The notes under the pieces are model-generated. The model was not told where the DNA came from. It made no database searches and saw only the letters and a program-made list of their open reading frames with translations. A DNA stretch of 57,544 nucleotides, taken from assembly GCF_007004625.1 (NCBI RefSeq), contig NZ_VIFV01000020.1:1-57544 (forward strand), given 5' to 3'. The translations under genes and the position numbers were made by a program. Positions 21,825-31,196 of the stretch are shown in pieces. Numbering within the stretch: the first letter of the stretch is position 1; each line of letters starts with the position of its first letter. This DNA comes from Planococcus salinarum. Its GTDB lineage: Bacteria; Bacillota; Bacilli; Bacillales_A; Planococcaceae.

Positions 21825-22925
21825 TTGGCATTAACTGCAGGGATTGTAGGATTACCAAACGTAGGGAAATCCACATTATTTAACGCAATAACCAAAGCGG
21901 GCGCGGAAGCGGCAAACTACCCGTTCTGTACAATAGATCCAAACGTCGGAATTGTAGAAGTTCCTGATGAGCGCTTGAACAAACTGACTGAATTGGTCCA
22001 ACCGAAAAAGACCATACCGACAGCTTTTGAATTCACGGATATTGCCGGCATCGTTAAAGGAGCCAGCAAAGGTGAAGGTCTTGGAAATAAATTCCTTTCA
22101 CACATTCGTGAAGTGGATGCCATCTGCCAGGTCGTGCGTTGTTTCAAAGATGACAACATCACCCACGTCTCCGGGAATGTGGATCCGATTTCCGATATCG
22201 AAGTGATCAACCTTGAGTTGATCCTGGCTGATATGGAAAGCATCGAAAAGAGAATTGCCCGCGCCGCAAAACTTGTGAAACAAAAAGATAAGGATGCGGT
22301 TGCGGAAGAGCCGGTTCTGATGAAATTGCGCGAAGCATTTGAAGAAGGAAAGCTTGCCCGGTCCATCGATTTTACGGAAGATGAGATGCGCATTGCAAAA
22401 AACTTGAATTTATTGACGCTAAAGCCTATGCTTTATGTTGCCAATGTGGCCGAAGATGAAATTGCGGAAGCGGAGAATAATCCGTACGTGCAGGAAGTAC
22501 GAAAATACGCTTCCGAAGATAATTCGGATGTCATTGTGGTATGTGCGAAAATCGAGGAAGAAATGGCCGAGTTGGACGATGAGGAAAAAGAAATGTTCCT
22601 TGAAGAACTGGGCATTAAAGAATCGGGCTTGGATCAATTGGTCAAAGCCTCGTACAATTTGCTTGGACTTGCTACATACTTTACTGCCGGCGTGCAGGAA
22701 GTTCGTGCATGGACATTCAAAAAAGGGATGAAAGCACCACAGTGTGCCGGCATTATCCACTCTGATTTCGAGCGTGGGTTTATCCGTGCAGAAACGGTGG
22801 CGTATGATGAGCTGGTGGAAGCCGGTTCAATGGCTGCTGCAAAAGAAGCTGGGAAAGTTCGCCAGGAAGGCAAGGAATACCTTGTCAAAGACGGCGATGT
22901 CATGTTGTTCAGATTTAACGTATAA
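21825..22925 (+). CDS. ychF: Ribosome-binding ATPase YchF
   Basis: Obg-family P-loop protein that hydrolyses ATP rather than GTP and associates with ribosomes and stress control. Starting at TTG 21825 (ALTAGIVGLPNVGKSTLF) gives 366 residues, equal to the B. subtilis protein. Features are the P-loop, DIAGIVKGASKGEGLGN, an antiparallel coiled-coil in the middle, NVAED in place of the usual NKxD, and a C-terminal TGS domain. The upstream GTG 21816 is only 2 nt from AAAGG and is rejected. Confidence 0.95.
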   Translation: MALTAGIVGLPNVGKSTLFNAITKAGAEAANYPFCTIDPNVGIVEVPDERLNKLTELVQPKKTIPTAFEFTDIAGIVKGASKGEGLGNKFLSHIREVDAICQVVRCFKDDNITHVSGNVDPISDIEVINLELILADMESIEKRIARAAKLVKQKDKDAVAEEPVLMKLREAFEEGKLARSIDFTEDEMRIAKNLNLLTLKPMLYVANVAEDEIAEAENNPYVQEVRKYASEDNSDVIVVCAKIEEEMAELDDEEKEMFLEELGIKESGLDQLVKASYNLLGLATYFTAGVQEVRAWTFKKGMKAPQCAGIIHSDFERGFIRAETVAYDELVEAGSMAAAKEAGKVRQEGKEYLVKDGDVMLFRFNV

Positions 22926-22995
22926 GACGCGGGATGTTGCCATGGATACAATTCAAGAATAACCAGGGCGACGGACCGAGTCAGGAATATAAACC

Positions 22996-23027
22996 AAACC
23001 GGATGCCTATTTGCATCCGGTTTTTAA
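22996..23027 (+). terminator. ychF terminator
   Basis: AACCGGATGC / GCATCCGGTT forms a perfect 10-bp stem followed by a T run. Confidence 0.88.
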
Positions 23028-23044
23028 TTTGGGAGGGTAAAAAT

Positions 23045-23419
23045 ATGCTGTTATTTGTATACGGAACGTTGAAGACAGGCGGGAAATACCATTTCTATAT
23101 GGAAGAGGCTTCCTTGAAAGCCGAAAAGGCAATCGCAACCGGCTCACTTTACGATACGGGATTGGGCTATCCGGCGATGAACCTGGAAGGAACAGATCAA
23201 ATCCACGGGGAAGTTTATGACATCCCTGAAGTACTGTGGCCGGCACTCGATTTCCTTGAAGATTGTACAGGAGATGAAGCAACCGATCTTTATGAGAAAT
23301 CGGTGATTCCTGTGGAAGTGAACGGCGAAGTTCTGGAAGCCACGGTTTACCTGGCAAAAGATAAAAGCTTGCTGAAAGCGAAGATGCCAAGCGGTAATTG
23401 GGAAATAGTTTTCGCTTAA
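23045..23419 (+). CDS. Gamma-glutamylcyclotransferase-like (AIG2 fold) protein
   Basis: 124-residue member of the GGCT/AIG2-like family. The N-terminal LLFVYGTLKTGGKYHFYM is the family's substrate-binding loop (YGTL), and IHGEVYDI follows the expected strand. The catalytic glutamate of true GGCT enzymes is expected near the ALDFLEDC segment, where acidic residues are present. The real substrate is unknown. GGGAGG lies before ATG 23045; a longer in-frame ORF from 22934 would read through a terminator and is rejected. Confidence 0.85.
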   Translation: MLLFVYGTLKTGGKYHFYMEEASLKAEKAIATGSLYDTGLGYPAMNLEGTDQIHGEVYDIPEVLWPALDFLEDCTGDEATDLYEKSVIPVEVNGEVLEATVYLAKDKSLLKAKMPSGNWEIVFA

Positions 23420-23788
23420 GAAAAGCGACGGCACCCGCTTAGCTCCGAAAAGCATAAGACGGACCAGCGGAGTGGCGTTCTTTGCCGCATAGTCCAGAAA
23501 AGCGGAAGTGCCTGTTCAGCTCTGACAGGTATAAGGCGAACCAGTGTAGTGGCTTCCTTTGCCACGTAACTGGGGCGACTTATATCCCGAAGAGCTAGGC
23601 GCTGGAGACTAGACACTGAACCGCCTTATGACCCGAAGAGCTGGGCCACTGGAGTCTGGACAGTAGAAAAGCGGAAACGGCCGTTTAGCTCCGACAAGCG
23701 TAAGGCAAACCAGCAGAGTGGCGTTCTTTGCCACGGCAGCTGGGGTGGCTTACGACTCGAGGAGTTGGCCGTTGGAGTCTGGACAATA
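23419..23788 (+). repeat. Block of three type A repeat units
   Basis: Begins right at the stop codon of the preceding gene. Three consecutive, partly degraded units each end with a GGAGTCTGGACA or GGAGACTAGACA-like tail. The arms differ but stay paired: AGTGCCT with AGGCGCT in the second unit (one G-T pair), and AACGGCC with GGCCGTT in the third. This stretch holds no gene. Confidence 0.8.
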
Positions 23789-23796
23789 AATAAAAG

Positions 23797-23850
23797 AAAA
23801 ATCCCGAAAAATCAGCGCGTCACGGACGCAGCTATTCTTCGGGATTTGGA
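23797..23850 (-). terminator. Terminator of the DUF3267 gene
   Basis: On the minus strand CCCGAA and TTCGGG pair around an inner GCGTCCGTGACGC hairpin, then ATTTTTCTTTT follows. The stem overlaps the last codons of the gene. Confidence 0.7.
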
Positions 23851-24383
23851 TATTCATCGTATACATGAAGACGGGGCTGTGAGGGATCATCAAGAATCCA
23901 CGCTTCGTTTTTTTCTTTGCGCAATTTTCCGTACATCAGGAAATCTCCGGCGGCTCCGGCCGCGAGCATCGCACCGAGCAGCACCAGAACCTGATCCTGA
24001 ATCCAGAAACCGATGATGGTCGGGATGACCGCAGTCGTCCAAAATGGAAGCAGCAGCACTTTGCGCATCCTCTTGTTTTGAAGAGGGGCGCTGCTTGTGG
24101 CATACGCATAGCCTTTTGACAATTCCATGCCGTAAGTCAGGGAAGAAACGGGTACTTTCCCGAAAATCACAAAGCCGATCAAGTGAAAAAGCTCGTGCAA
24201 GATGATCAATACAATATAACCGACGATAAAATAGACGATGCCCCATAAAGAAAAACCGTATGCCAAAGGCTCGACGAACAGATGGTAGGCCGCAGCAAAA
24301 GCGACCAGCAGCCAGATATTGATCCACAGCATTTTTGGCGCGATTTCTTCCAGTTTTAATTCGATGATGGATGAAGGTTGCAT
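23832..24383 (-). CDS. DUF3267 membrane protein, putative zinc metallopeptidase
   Basis: 183-residue membrane protein with the zinc-binding HExxH-type motif ILHELFHLIGF inside a hydrophobic region, characteristic of the DUF3267 / site-2-protease-like group. It has four or five membrane segments. No substrate is known. AAAGGAAG precedes ATG 24383 (MQPSSIIELKLEE). The ORF extends upstream, but without a ribosome-binding site. This is the only gene in the window transcribed against its replication fork, so it may be an insertion between ychF and rpsF. Confidence 0.8.
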   Translation of the reverse strand: MQPSSIIELKLEEIAPKMLWINIWLLVAFAAAYHLFVEPLAYGFSLWGIVYFIVGYIVLIILHELFHLIGFVIFGKVPVSSLTYGMELSKGYAYATSSAPLQNKRMRKVLLLPFWTTAVIPTIIGFWIQDQVLVLLGAMLAAGAAGDFLMYGKLRKEKNEAWILDDPSQPRLHVYDEYPNPEE

Positions 24384-24501
24384 CGGTTCACTTCCTTTTG
24401 GATGAAAGTCGGTAAGCGGCAGAAAAATGGAACAATTACTGCGGATAAAATATCCTTTATATATAAAGAAAGTATAGCCGATTTGCCGGTTGAAATGACA
24501 G

Positions 24502-24530
24502 TTGCAGCCCATGTGCGATTGTGATACAAT
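24502..24530 (+). promoter_or_regulatory. rpsF operon promoter
   Basis: TTGCAG (24502-24507) and TACAAT (24525-24530) with a 17-nt spacer, about 85 nt before rpsF. Confidence 0.7.
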
Positions 24531-24565
24531 ACAGTGATGTGAGTAATATTTTTAATTGCTTGCTC

Positions 24566-24594
24566 CTTGCCCGCTGAAATCAGTAGGGCCCAAG
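24566..24594 (+). promoter_or_regulatory. Putative S6:S18 autoregulatory leader stem
   Basis: Stem-loop in the rpsF 5' UTR: CTTG pairs with CAAG, CCC with GGG, then CTG with CAG around an AAAT loop, with CC bulged on the 3' side. Bacillota rpsF leaders often carry a structure bound by the S6:S18 complex to repress the operon. Placement and shape fit, but the match to the published consensus has not been checked. Confidence 0.4.
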
Positions 24595-24616
24595 TCCATA
24601 AGGAGGTGACAACACG

Positions 24617-24904
24617 ATGAGAGAGTATGAACTAATGTACATTATTCAGCCTGCAATTGAAGAGGAAGCGAAAAAAGCTCTAGTTGAGCGTTTTAGCGAA
24701 GTCCTTACTTCTAACGGTGCTGAAATCATCGAGTCGAAAGAATGGGGTAAACGTCGTTTAGCTTACGAGATCAACGATTTGCGTGAAGGTTTCTACCAGA
24801 TCGTTAAAATTAACTCTGGCTCTGAAGCTATCAACGAATTTACACGTCTTGCGAACATTAACGAAGACATCATTCGCCATATCGCTGTACGCAAAGACGC
24901 GTAA
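24617..24904 (+). CDS. rpsF: 30S ribosomal protein S6
   Basis: 95-residue protein of the 30S platform, partner of S18. It starts [20 protein letters not shown] and contains the family motif [26 protein letters not shown] precedes the ATG. It is first in the rpsF-ssb-rpsR operon, which links ribosome assembly with single-strand-DNA binding. Confidence 0.98.
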   Translation: MREYELMYIIQPAIEEEAKKALVERFSEVLTSNGAEIIESKEWGKRRLAYEINDLREGFYQIVKINSGSEAINEFTRLANINEDIIRHIAVRKDA

Positions 24905-24954
24905 GCGCCATATGGAACTACAAATATTTTTGACTTAAAGGAGGTTGAATTCTA

Positions 24955-25440
24955 ATGATTAACCGAGTTGTTTTAGTCGGAAGGCTGACAAAAGATCCAG
25001 ATCTTCGCTACACACCAAGTGGTGCGGCGGTGACACGTTTTACACTGGCTGTAAACCGGACATTCTCCAACGCACAAGGTGAAAAGGAAGCGGATTTTAT
25101 CAACTGTACCGTTTGGCGCAAACAAGCTGAAAACACAGCAAATTTCCTGAAAAAAGGGAGTTTGGCAGGTGTTGAAGGCCGCATCCAGACAGGCAGTTAC
25201 GAGGGACAGGATGGAAAACGTGTTTATACGACTGAAGTGGTGGCGGACAGTGTTCAATTCCTTGAACCGAAAAGTGCTAATTCCAATTCAGACCGTTCAC
25301 AAGGGCAACAGCCATCCTATCAGCAGAACCAACCGACAAGTCAGCCAAGTCAGCAAAATAATCGTACCCGTGTAGACCAGGATCCATTCTCAAGCGGAAG
25401 CGGACCGATCGAAGTATCGGATGACGATTTACCGTTCTAA
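24955..25440 (+). CDS. ssb: Single-stranded DNA-binding protein
   Basis: Tetrameric OB-fold protein that coats ssDNA at forks and recruits repair enzymes through its tail. The 161-residue protein has the OB domain ([33 protein letters not shown]) over about the first 105 residues, a Q/N/S-rich linker and the C-terminal acidic tip DDDLPF for partner binding. AAAGGAGG precedes the ATG. It lies between rpsF and rpsR as in Bacillus. Confidence 0.98.
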   Translation: MINRVVLVGRLTKDPDLRYTPSGAAVTRFTLAVNRTFSNAQGEKEADFINCTVWRKQAENTANFLKKGSLAGVEGRIQTGSYEGQDGKRVYTTEVVADSVQFLEPKSANSNSDRSQGQQPSYQQNQPTSQPSQQNNRTRVDQDPFSSGSGPIEVSDDDLPF

Positions 25441-25491
25441 GAAAGACTGGCCACAGGGCTTAAAATCTAAGCAAAAAGGAGGTAATTCGAT

Positions 25492-25728
25492 ATGGCACCA
25501 CGTCGCGGAGGCAAAAAGCGTAAAAAGGTTTGTTATTTTACGTCAAACAACATCACGCACATCGACTATAAAGATACTGACCTGTTGAAGAAATTCATTT
25601 CTGAAAGAGGAAAAATCTTGCCACGTCGTGTTACAGGCACTAGCGCTAAATGGCAACGTAAGTTGACAATCGCTATCAAACGCGCTCGTATCATGGCACT
25701 TATTCCGTTTGTTGCGGAAGAAAGATAA
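25492..25728 (+). CDS. rpsR: 30S ribosomal protein S18
   Basis: 78-residue basic protein that pairs with S6 on the 30S platform. It shows [19 protein letters not shown], the family's N-terminal motif, and [32 protein letters not shown] precedes the ATG. It is followed by a type A repeat and a terminator. Confidence 0.98.
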   Translation: MAPRRGGKKRKKVCYFTSNNITHIDYKDTDLLKKFISERGKILPRRVTGTSAKWQRKLTIAIKRARIMALIPFVAEER

Positions 25729-25735
25729 TAAAGAA

Positions 25736-25853
25736 ATGCGAAAGCGCCCGTGTAGATTCGCCGGGCATAAGACGGACCAGCGAAGTGGCGGTTTTTGCCA
25801 CGCAGCTGGGTTGGCTTATGACCCAAGAATCTGGGCGCTGGAGTCTGGACAAT
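25736..25853 (+). repeat. Type A dispersed repeat
   Basis: Starts 7 nt after the rpsR stop codon and ends 9 nt before its terminator. The arms are AGCGCCC-(gtgt)-AGATTC and GAATCTGGGCGCT. They pair perfectly but differ from the commoner GACGGCACCC-(gtta)-AGCTC arms, a clear paired change. The inner GGCATAAG/CTTATGACC stem and the tail GGAGTCTGGAC are conserved. Confidence 0.85.
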
Positions 25854-25862
25854 AACGATTTC

Positions 25863-25890
25863 AAAAAGACCGGGAAACCGGTCTTTTTTT
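25863..25890 (+). terminator. rpsF-ssb-rpsR terminator
   Basis: GACCGG-gaaa-CCGGTC stem with a GNRA-type loop and seven T, flanked upstream by five A. Confidence 0.92.
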
Positions 25891-26009
25891 GTTTGTCGAA
25901 AACAATACTCTGCTCTAATCATTTCGCTCTAGGTGGACGCTTCATTCTAGTTTTGTTTAGAACTTGGTGTTTCTTTCTTAAAAAACTTAAAAGTTAATTC
26001 TTATATAGA

Positions 26010-26165
26010 AGACATTCTGAGATATGGAGCAAAACAGCGAAGACGCCCAGGGGAGCAAGCGAAGTGCTGAGATCCACTTGGGCGAAGTGGAACGAGCCCG
26101 AGTTAGCTCAGGACGAGTCCCCAGGCAAGCGAGCTGTTTTGCGGAATATCGATTATATAGTAGAA
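26010..26165 (+). repeat. Type B dispersed repeat, palindromic
   Basis: Bounded by GGAGCAAAACAGC and GCTGTTTTGCGGAATATCG, which are inverted copies of each other. Inside, CGCCCA pairs with TGGGCG. The same frame, with different inner sequence, occurs at 40761-40935. The preceding 25891-26009 stretch also resembles parts of the 40485-40740 module (CATTTCGCT, GGACGCTT, GTTTAGAAC). No gene is seen in 25891-26299. Confidence 0.75.
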
Positions 26166-26299
26166 ACATTCTCATTTATATATGAACAGGCACACCCATC
26201 TCGCTTCTATACCCGGTTCACCCTTTTTTGTTCAGGTTCTGCAATCGTGTTACAATTGGAAGGATGAAATAAACCCGAAAGAAGGGGAATTACAGCTTC

Positions 26300-27260
26300 A
26301 TGCAAAATCAACGAACAAGGCAAATAACGAATGGTGCATTGATGGCGGCCGTTTTTACTGTATTGCTGGCCGTTTCTGTATACATTCCAATTTTTAGTGT
26401 AATCACGATGTTTTTTCTGGTCCTGCCAATTGCCTGGTACAGCGCTAACTATCCCTGGAAGCCGTCAGTGCTGTTTTCAGCAGCTGCGCTCTTCCTGAGC
26501 TTTATTATCGGCGGGATTTTAGCAGTGCCGATAGCGCTTCTTTACATTCCTTTCGGTTTGATGATTGGATATTCAATCCATTACAAAAAAAGCAAATTGT
26601 ATATGTTCATCGGCTCTTCCATTGTTATGTTGCTGTCGGTCATGCTGCAGTATCTGGCAACAATCTGGCTGTTTGGCATCAACGTCATTGAAGAATACAT
26701 CACAGCTTCCAAAGCCACTTTCACGAATGGCGGAAATTGGATGGAGCGGCTGGGCGGAACGGAAGAGCAAATAGAAGAATACAATGAAACAGTCAGCGAC
26801 ATGCTGATGACAATGGAAACCATGATGCCAACGTTGATCGTTTTATCGGTTTTTGTGGTTGTCTGGATCCACCTGTTGATCAATTTGCCGATTTTGAAAC
26901 GCTTCGGCATAGCGGTCCCGAAATTCCCGCCATTTGCTGATATGAAATTGCCGAAATCTGTATTATGGTAATTATTTAATCGTATTACTTATTTCGTTGC
27001 TGTCAGATCTGGAACAGGGAACTATTGTCTATTTGGCGTTCATGAATGCGACAATGCTTTTACAGATGCTTTTGTTCCTGCAGGGAATCTCTTTTTATCA
27101 TTTCTACATTAAGCAGGAAGGCTGGCCGAAATGGGTGACGGTCCTCGTCACTGTTCTGGCACTGCCATTACAGGCATTTACAATAATCGTTGGAATCGTG
27201 GACCTTGGATTCGATATCCGGGGCTGGGTCAAAAAGGCACATGATTTTAAAGGAAAATAA
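26300..27260 (+). pseudogene. yybS: YybS (DUF2232) membrane protein, frameshifted
   Basis: DUF2232 membrane protein normally found just upstream of gdpP. The first part (26300-26971, 223 residues) starts MQNQRTRQITNGALMAAVFT and stops at a TAA right after PKSVLW. Skipping one base at 26969 restores the frame, giving NYLIVLLISLLSDLEQGT and on to GWVKKAHDFKGK at 27260. The total is about 319 residues, close to the usual length of about 310. So a single extra base (or two lost) breaks the gene, unless it is an assembly error. Its role is unknown; many membrane helices are visible. Confidence 0.85.
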
Positions 27261-27273
27261 GGAGCTGAAATGA

Positions 27274-29250
27274 ATGTCGGCTTTTTTTAGGAAAAGGAAG
27301 TTGAGGTACCCGTTATTGGCATTGCTGATATTGGGGCTGGTCGCATCAATTCTGATTGCATTTATATCGGAATTGGTCGCAGGCATATTCTTTTTTCTTT
27401 TCGCTGCCGTTTTTGCATTTACATGGCTGATCGAAAAAAGGACATATGAAGCCAACGAGAGACGCATTGAGACCCTTTCCTACCGGATGAAAAAAGTCGG
27501 GGAAGAGGCATTGCTTGAAATGCCGATCGGTATTTTATTGGCAGATGAAGAGTTTAAAATTGAATGGGCAAATCCTTACATCAGCTCGGTCCTTGAATAC
27601 GATACGCTGATCGGCGAATCGATCTACAGCCTGTCGGATGATTTCCACACATTGGTGAAATCGGAAGAAATCCGGGATTTGACGGTCACGCTGGGAAACC
27701 GCAAATACCGGGTCTATTATAAGGCGGACGACCGCCTGTTCTATTTGTTCGACATTACGGAGCAAATGGAAATTGAGACATTGTATTATGCGGACCGAAC
27801 TGTCATCGGGGTCCTGTTCATCGATAATTATGATGAATTGGCCCAGGGCATGGATGACCAGACGCGCAGCAATTTGAACAGCCTGGTCACTTCCCTCGTC
27901 AATGATTGGGGAGCGACGTACGGGATATTCGTCAAACGGGTTTCATCAGACCGTTTCATGGCGGTGTTCAATGAATCAATTCTGAAACAGCTGGAGACTT
28001 CAAAATTTGCCATCCTGGATGATATCCGCGAAGTGACGGCGAAGGATAATCTGGCGCTGACTTTGAGCATCGGTGTGGGTGCCGGTTCAACATCGCTTGT
28101 TGAACTCGGCAGCATGGCGCAATCGGGGCTCGATCTGGTCCTTGGCCGCGGTGGCGACCAGGTGGCCATCAAGCATCCGAGCGGAAAAGTGAAATTTTAC
28201 GGCGGCAAAACCAATCCGGTCGAAAAACGCACACGGGTGCGGGCGAGAGTCATCTCCCACGCGTTGCGCGATCTTATTCAGGAAAGCGATCAGGTCTTTA
28301 TCATGGGGCACAAGATGCCGGACATGGATTCGATCGGAGCGGCCGTCGGTGTTGCCAAAATGGCAGCGATGAACAAAGTCAAAGCACGCATCGTCCTCGA
28401 CTTTGATGAATACGACCGCAGTGTCAGCCGTCTGATGGAAGAAATCGAAAAAGATGCTGATCTTTTCGAGCAGTTTATTACGCCGGAAGAAGCACTGGCC
28501 GATATGACGGAAAATTCCCTGCTGGTTGTAGTGGATACCCATAAACCGTCAATGGTCATCGAAGAACGGCTGCTTCAGCGGATGGAAAGGGTCGTATTGA
28601 TCGACCACCACCGCAGGGGCGAAGAATTCATCACCAATACAATGCTTGTTTATATGGAACCTTATGCATCGTCCACAGCTGAACTGGTCACGGAATTGAT
28701 CGAGTACCAGCCGAAGCATGAGAAGTTGTCGATGCTTGAAGCGACAGCGATGCTTGCGGGAATTATCGTGGATACGAAAAGTTTCACACTGCGGACAGGA
28801 GCCCGTACGTTCGAAGCCGCATCCTACCTTCGCGCAAATGGGGCAGACACCGTGCTTGTGCAGCGGCTGTTGAAAGAAGACATGGACACATATCTCGAAC
28901 GCGCAAAGATTGTGGAAACAGTGGAATTTGTCAATAATGGCATTGTGATTGCCCATGGCCAGCCGGATCGTGTTTACAGCCCGGTGCTAATCGCACAGAC
29001 AGCGGATATCCTGCTGACGATGAAAGACGTCAACGCATCGTTTGTTATAGCGGAGCGGAATGAAGGCGGCATCGGCATTTCGGCACGGTCACTCGGAGAA
29101 GTGAATGTCCAGGTTATCATGGAAAATCTCGGAGGCGGCGGCCATTTGACGAATGCGGCAACGCAAATGCCGGACGCGACAATCGAAGAAGCAATCATGA
29201 GTTTAAAGGAAACAATTTCAGAAATTTATGAGGGGGAGCAAACAGAATGA
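27274..29250 (+). CDS. gdpP: Cyclic-di-AMP phosphodiesterase GdpP
   Basis: Membrane-bound hydrolase of c-di-AMP to pApA; sets levels of this messenger and so affects potassium, wall homeostasis and beta-lactam tolerance. The 658-residue protein has two N-terminal membrane helices (about 12-52), a degenerate PAS domain (about 84-165), a degenerate GGDEF domain (about 172-300) and DHH/DHHA1 domains. The metal ligands are visible: H346, D350 and D352 ([10 protein letters not shown]), D421 and DHH at 444-446. [12 protein letters not shown] marks DHHA1. The stop overlaps the rplI start (ATGA). Confidence 0.96.
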   Translation: MSAFFRKRKLRYPLLALLILGLVASILIAFISELVAGIFFFLFAAVFAFTWLIEKRTYEANERRIETLSYRMKKVGEEALLEMPIGILLADEEFKIEWANPYISSVLEYDTLIGESIYSLSDDFHTLVKSEEIRDLTVTLGNRKYRVYYKADDRLFYLFDITEQMEIETLYYADRTVIGVLFIDNYDELAQGMDDQTRSNLNSLVTSLVNDWGATYGIFVKRVSSDRFMAVFNESILKQLETSKFAILDDIREVTAKDNLALTLSIGVGAGSTSLVELGSMAQSGLDLVLGRGGDQVAIKHPSGKVKFYGGKTNPVEKRTRVRARVISHALRDLIQESDQVFIMGHKMPDMDSIGAAVGVAKMAAMNKVKARIVLDFDEYDRSVSRLMEEIEKDADLFEQFITPEEALADMTENSLLVVVDTHKPSMVIEERLLQRMERVVLIDHHRRGEEFITNTMLVYMEPYASSTAELVTELIEYQPKHEKLSMLEATAMLAGIIVDTKSFTLRTGARTFEAASYLRANGADTVLVQRLLKEDMDTYLERAKIVETVEFVNNGIVIAHGQPDRVYSPVLIAQTADILLTMKDVNASFVIAERNEGGIGISARSLGEVNVQVIMENLGGGGHLTNAATQMPDATIEEAIMSLKETISEIYEGEQTE

Positions 29251-29696
29251 AAGTTATATTCCTGAAAGACGTAAAAGGCAAAGGCAAAAAAGGCGAAATC
29301 AAAAACGTGGCGGACGGCTATGCACACAACTTCCTGCTGAAGAACAATTTGGCGAAAGAAGCCGATCAGGCAGCAATCAGCCAATTGGCCGGCCAGAAGA
29401 ACAAAGAGGCAAAAGAGTCTGCCCATGAATTGGCGGAAGCGCAGAAGTTAAAAGAAGAGCTGGAAAGCCTGACAATCGAGCTGACAGCGAAATCCGGTGA
29501 AGGCGGCCGTTTGTTCGGCTCCATCACGACAAAACAGGTTGCCAAAGAGCTTGAAAAAACACACGGTATCAAACTGGACAAGCGCAAAATGGAATTGGAT
29601 GATGCCATTCGTGCACTCGGCTACACAAATATACCGGTGAAATTGCACCACGATGTAACAGCGACGCTCAAAGTTCATGTAACAGAAGAAGCATAA
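29247..29696 (+). CDS. rplI: 50S ribosomal protein L9
   Basis: 149-residue elongated two-domain protein of the large subunit. The N-terminal domain [20 protein letters not shown] is typical, followed by a long connecting helix and the C-terminal RNA-binding domain ([17 protein letters not shown]). It overlaps gdpP by 4 nt, and dnaC follows 12 nt later. Confidence 0.98.
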   Translation: MKVIFLKDVKGKGKKGEIKNVADGYAHNFLLKNNLAKEADQAAISQLAGQKNKEAKESAHELAEAQKLKEELESLTIELTAKSGEGGRLFGSITTKQVAKELEKTHGIKLDKRKMELDDAIRALGYTNIPVKLHHDVTATLKVHVTEEA

Positions 29697-29708
29697 GGAG
29701 ATGGGCCG

Positions 29709-31064
29709 ATGAACGAAATAATGGATCGTGTCCCTCCGCATAACCAGGAGGCCGAGCAATCGGTTCTTGGTGCCATATTCTTGGAACCGCAATCCCTGAT
29801 TTCGGTCGCGGAAATTGTCATGCCGGAAGATTTCTACCGCATCGCGCACCAAAAAATCTTCCAGACAATGATCAATTTATCGGATCGTGGAAAAGCGATT
29901 GATGTGGTGACTGTCACGGAAGAGCTTTCCGCTAAAAAGGAATTGGAAGATGTCGGCGGGCTGTCGTACCTGACGGAAATCGCCAATGCGGTTCCGACCG
30001 CCGCGAACGTCGGCCATTACGCCCATATCGTAGAAGAAAAAGGGTTGCTGCGCCGCCTGATCCGCGTGGCGACTTCCATTGTGGAAGACGGCTTTACCCG
30101 CGAGGACGAAGTGGAAGAATTGCTCGCGGAAGCGGAAAAGAAAATGATGGAAGTATCCAGCCGTAAAAACGCCGGAGACTTTATTCACATCAAAGACGTG
30201 TTGGTGAAAACTTATGACAACATCGAATTGCTGCATACCCGCAAAGGGGATGTAACAGGCATTCCTACGGGTTTCCGGGACCTCGATAAGATAACGGCCG
30301 GGTTTCAGCGCAACGACCTCATCATCGTTGCTGCACGGCCTTCTGTCGGTAAGACCGCGTTTGCGTTGAATGTAGCGCAGAACGTAGCCACAAAGACGGA
30401 TGAGAACGTCGCCATCTTCAGCCTGGAAATGGGCGCGGAGCAGCTCGTCATGCGTATGCTCTGTGCGGAAGGCAATATCGATGCGCAGGTGCTGCGTACC
30501 GGTGCTTTGCAGAATGAAGATTGGCGTAAGCTGACGATGGCCATGGGCAGTTTGTCGAATGCCGGTATTTTCATCGATGATACACCGGGCATCCGGGTCA
30601 ACGATATCCGCGCGAAATGCCGTCGGTTGAAACAGGAATACGGCCTCGGCATGATCATGATCGATTATCTTCAGTTGATCGCCGGAACCGGCAAATCCGG
30701 TGAAAACCGCCAGCAGGAAGTATCGGATATTTCCCGTTCCCTGAAAGGGCTTGCCCGTGAACTTGAAGTTCCGGTCATCGCACTTTCGCAGTTGTCCCGT
30801 GGAGTCGAGCAGCGGCAGGACAAACGGCCGATGATGTCGGATCTTCGTGAATCCGGAAGTATTGAGCAGGATGCCGACATTGTTTCGTTCCTGTACCGTG
30901 AAGATTATTACGACAAAGAAACCGAAGACCAGAACATGATTGAAATCATCGTCGCCAAACAGCGTAACGGCCCGACCGGTACGGTGAAATTGGCTTTCGT
31001 AAAAGAATACAACAAATTCGTCACGATTGACTGGAGCCAGCACGAATCCGGCGGCGACTTCTAA
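29709..31064 (+). CDS. dnaC: Replicative DNA helicase (DnaB family)
   Basis: Hexameric fork helicase, named DnaC in B. subtilis and DnaB elsewhere. The 451-residue protein has the N-terminal collar (PPHNQEAEQSVLGAIFLEP), a linker, and a RecA-type motor with Walker A AARPSVGKTAFALN, Walker B MIMIDYLQLI and the arginine finger region. No intein is present. It ends with a terminator overlapping its stop codon. Confidence 0.97.
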   Translation: MNEIMDRVPPHNQEAEQSVLGAIFLEPQSLISVAEIVMPEDFYRIAHQKIFQTMINLSDRGKAIDVVTVTEELSAKKELEDVGGLSYLTEIANAVPTAANVGHYAHIVEEKGLLRRLIRVATSIVEDGFTREDEVEELLAEAEKKMMEVSSRKNAGDFIHIKDVLVKTYDNIELLHTRKGDVTGIPTGFRDLDKITAGFQRNDLIIVAARPSVGKTAFALNVAQNVATKTDENVAIFSLEMGAEQLVMRMLCAEGNIDAQVLRTGALQNEDWRKLTMAMGSLSNAGIFIDDTPGIRVNDIRAKCRRLKQEYGLGMIMIDYLQLIAGTGKSGENRQQEVSDISRSLKGLARELEVPVIALSQLSRGVEQRQDKRPMMSDLRESGSIEQDADIVSFLYREDYYDKETEDQNMIEIIVAKQRNGPTGTVKLAFVKEYNKFVTIDWSQHESGGDF

Positions 31065-31112
31065 ACACGAACGTTCAAATGTGGAAACACATTTTGCGTT
31101 CGTGTTTTCTTT
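31063..31112 (+). terminator. gdpP-rplI-dnaC terminator
   Basis: AACACGAACG / CGTTCGTGTT stem of 10 bp with an inner AAATGTG-gaaa-CACATTT hairpin and a T-rich tail. The upper arm begins within the dnaC stop codon. Confidence 0.8.
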
Positions 31113-31121
31113 GATTTCGGA

Positions 31122-31150
31122 TTGACGAAAGCGGCTTTCATTGGTACAAT
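31122..31150 (+). promoter_or_regulatory. purA promoter
   Basis: TTGACG (31122-31127) and TACAAT (31145-31150), spacer 17 nt, immediately after the dnaC terminator. Confidence 0.78.
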
Positions 31151-31196
31151 GAACACTGTTTGAAACAAGGGCGCAAGCCTGTCGGAGGTGCGGACA

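Noticed and set aside
29877-31043. Minus-strand ORF of 388 codons opposite dnaC
   Set aside because: The helicase motifs lie on the plus strand; the antisense frame has no recognisable domain or ribosome-binding site.
31068-31102. Inverted CGAAC/GTTCG motifs before purA, like PurR boxes
   Set aside because: They are the arms of the dnaC terminator stem, the spacing of about 25 nt is too long for paired PurBoxes, and the flanking bases fit the consensus poorly.
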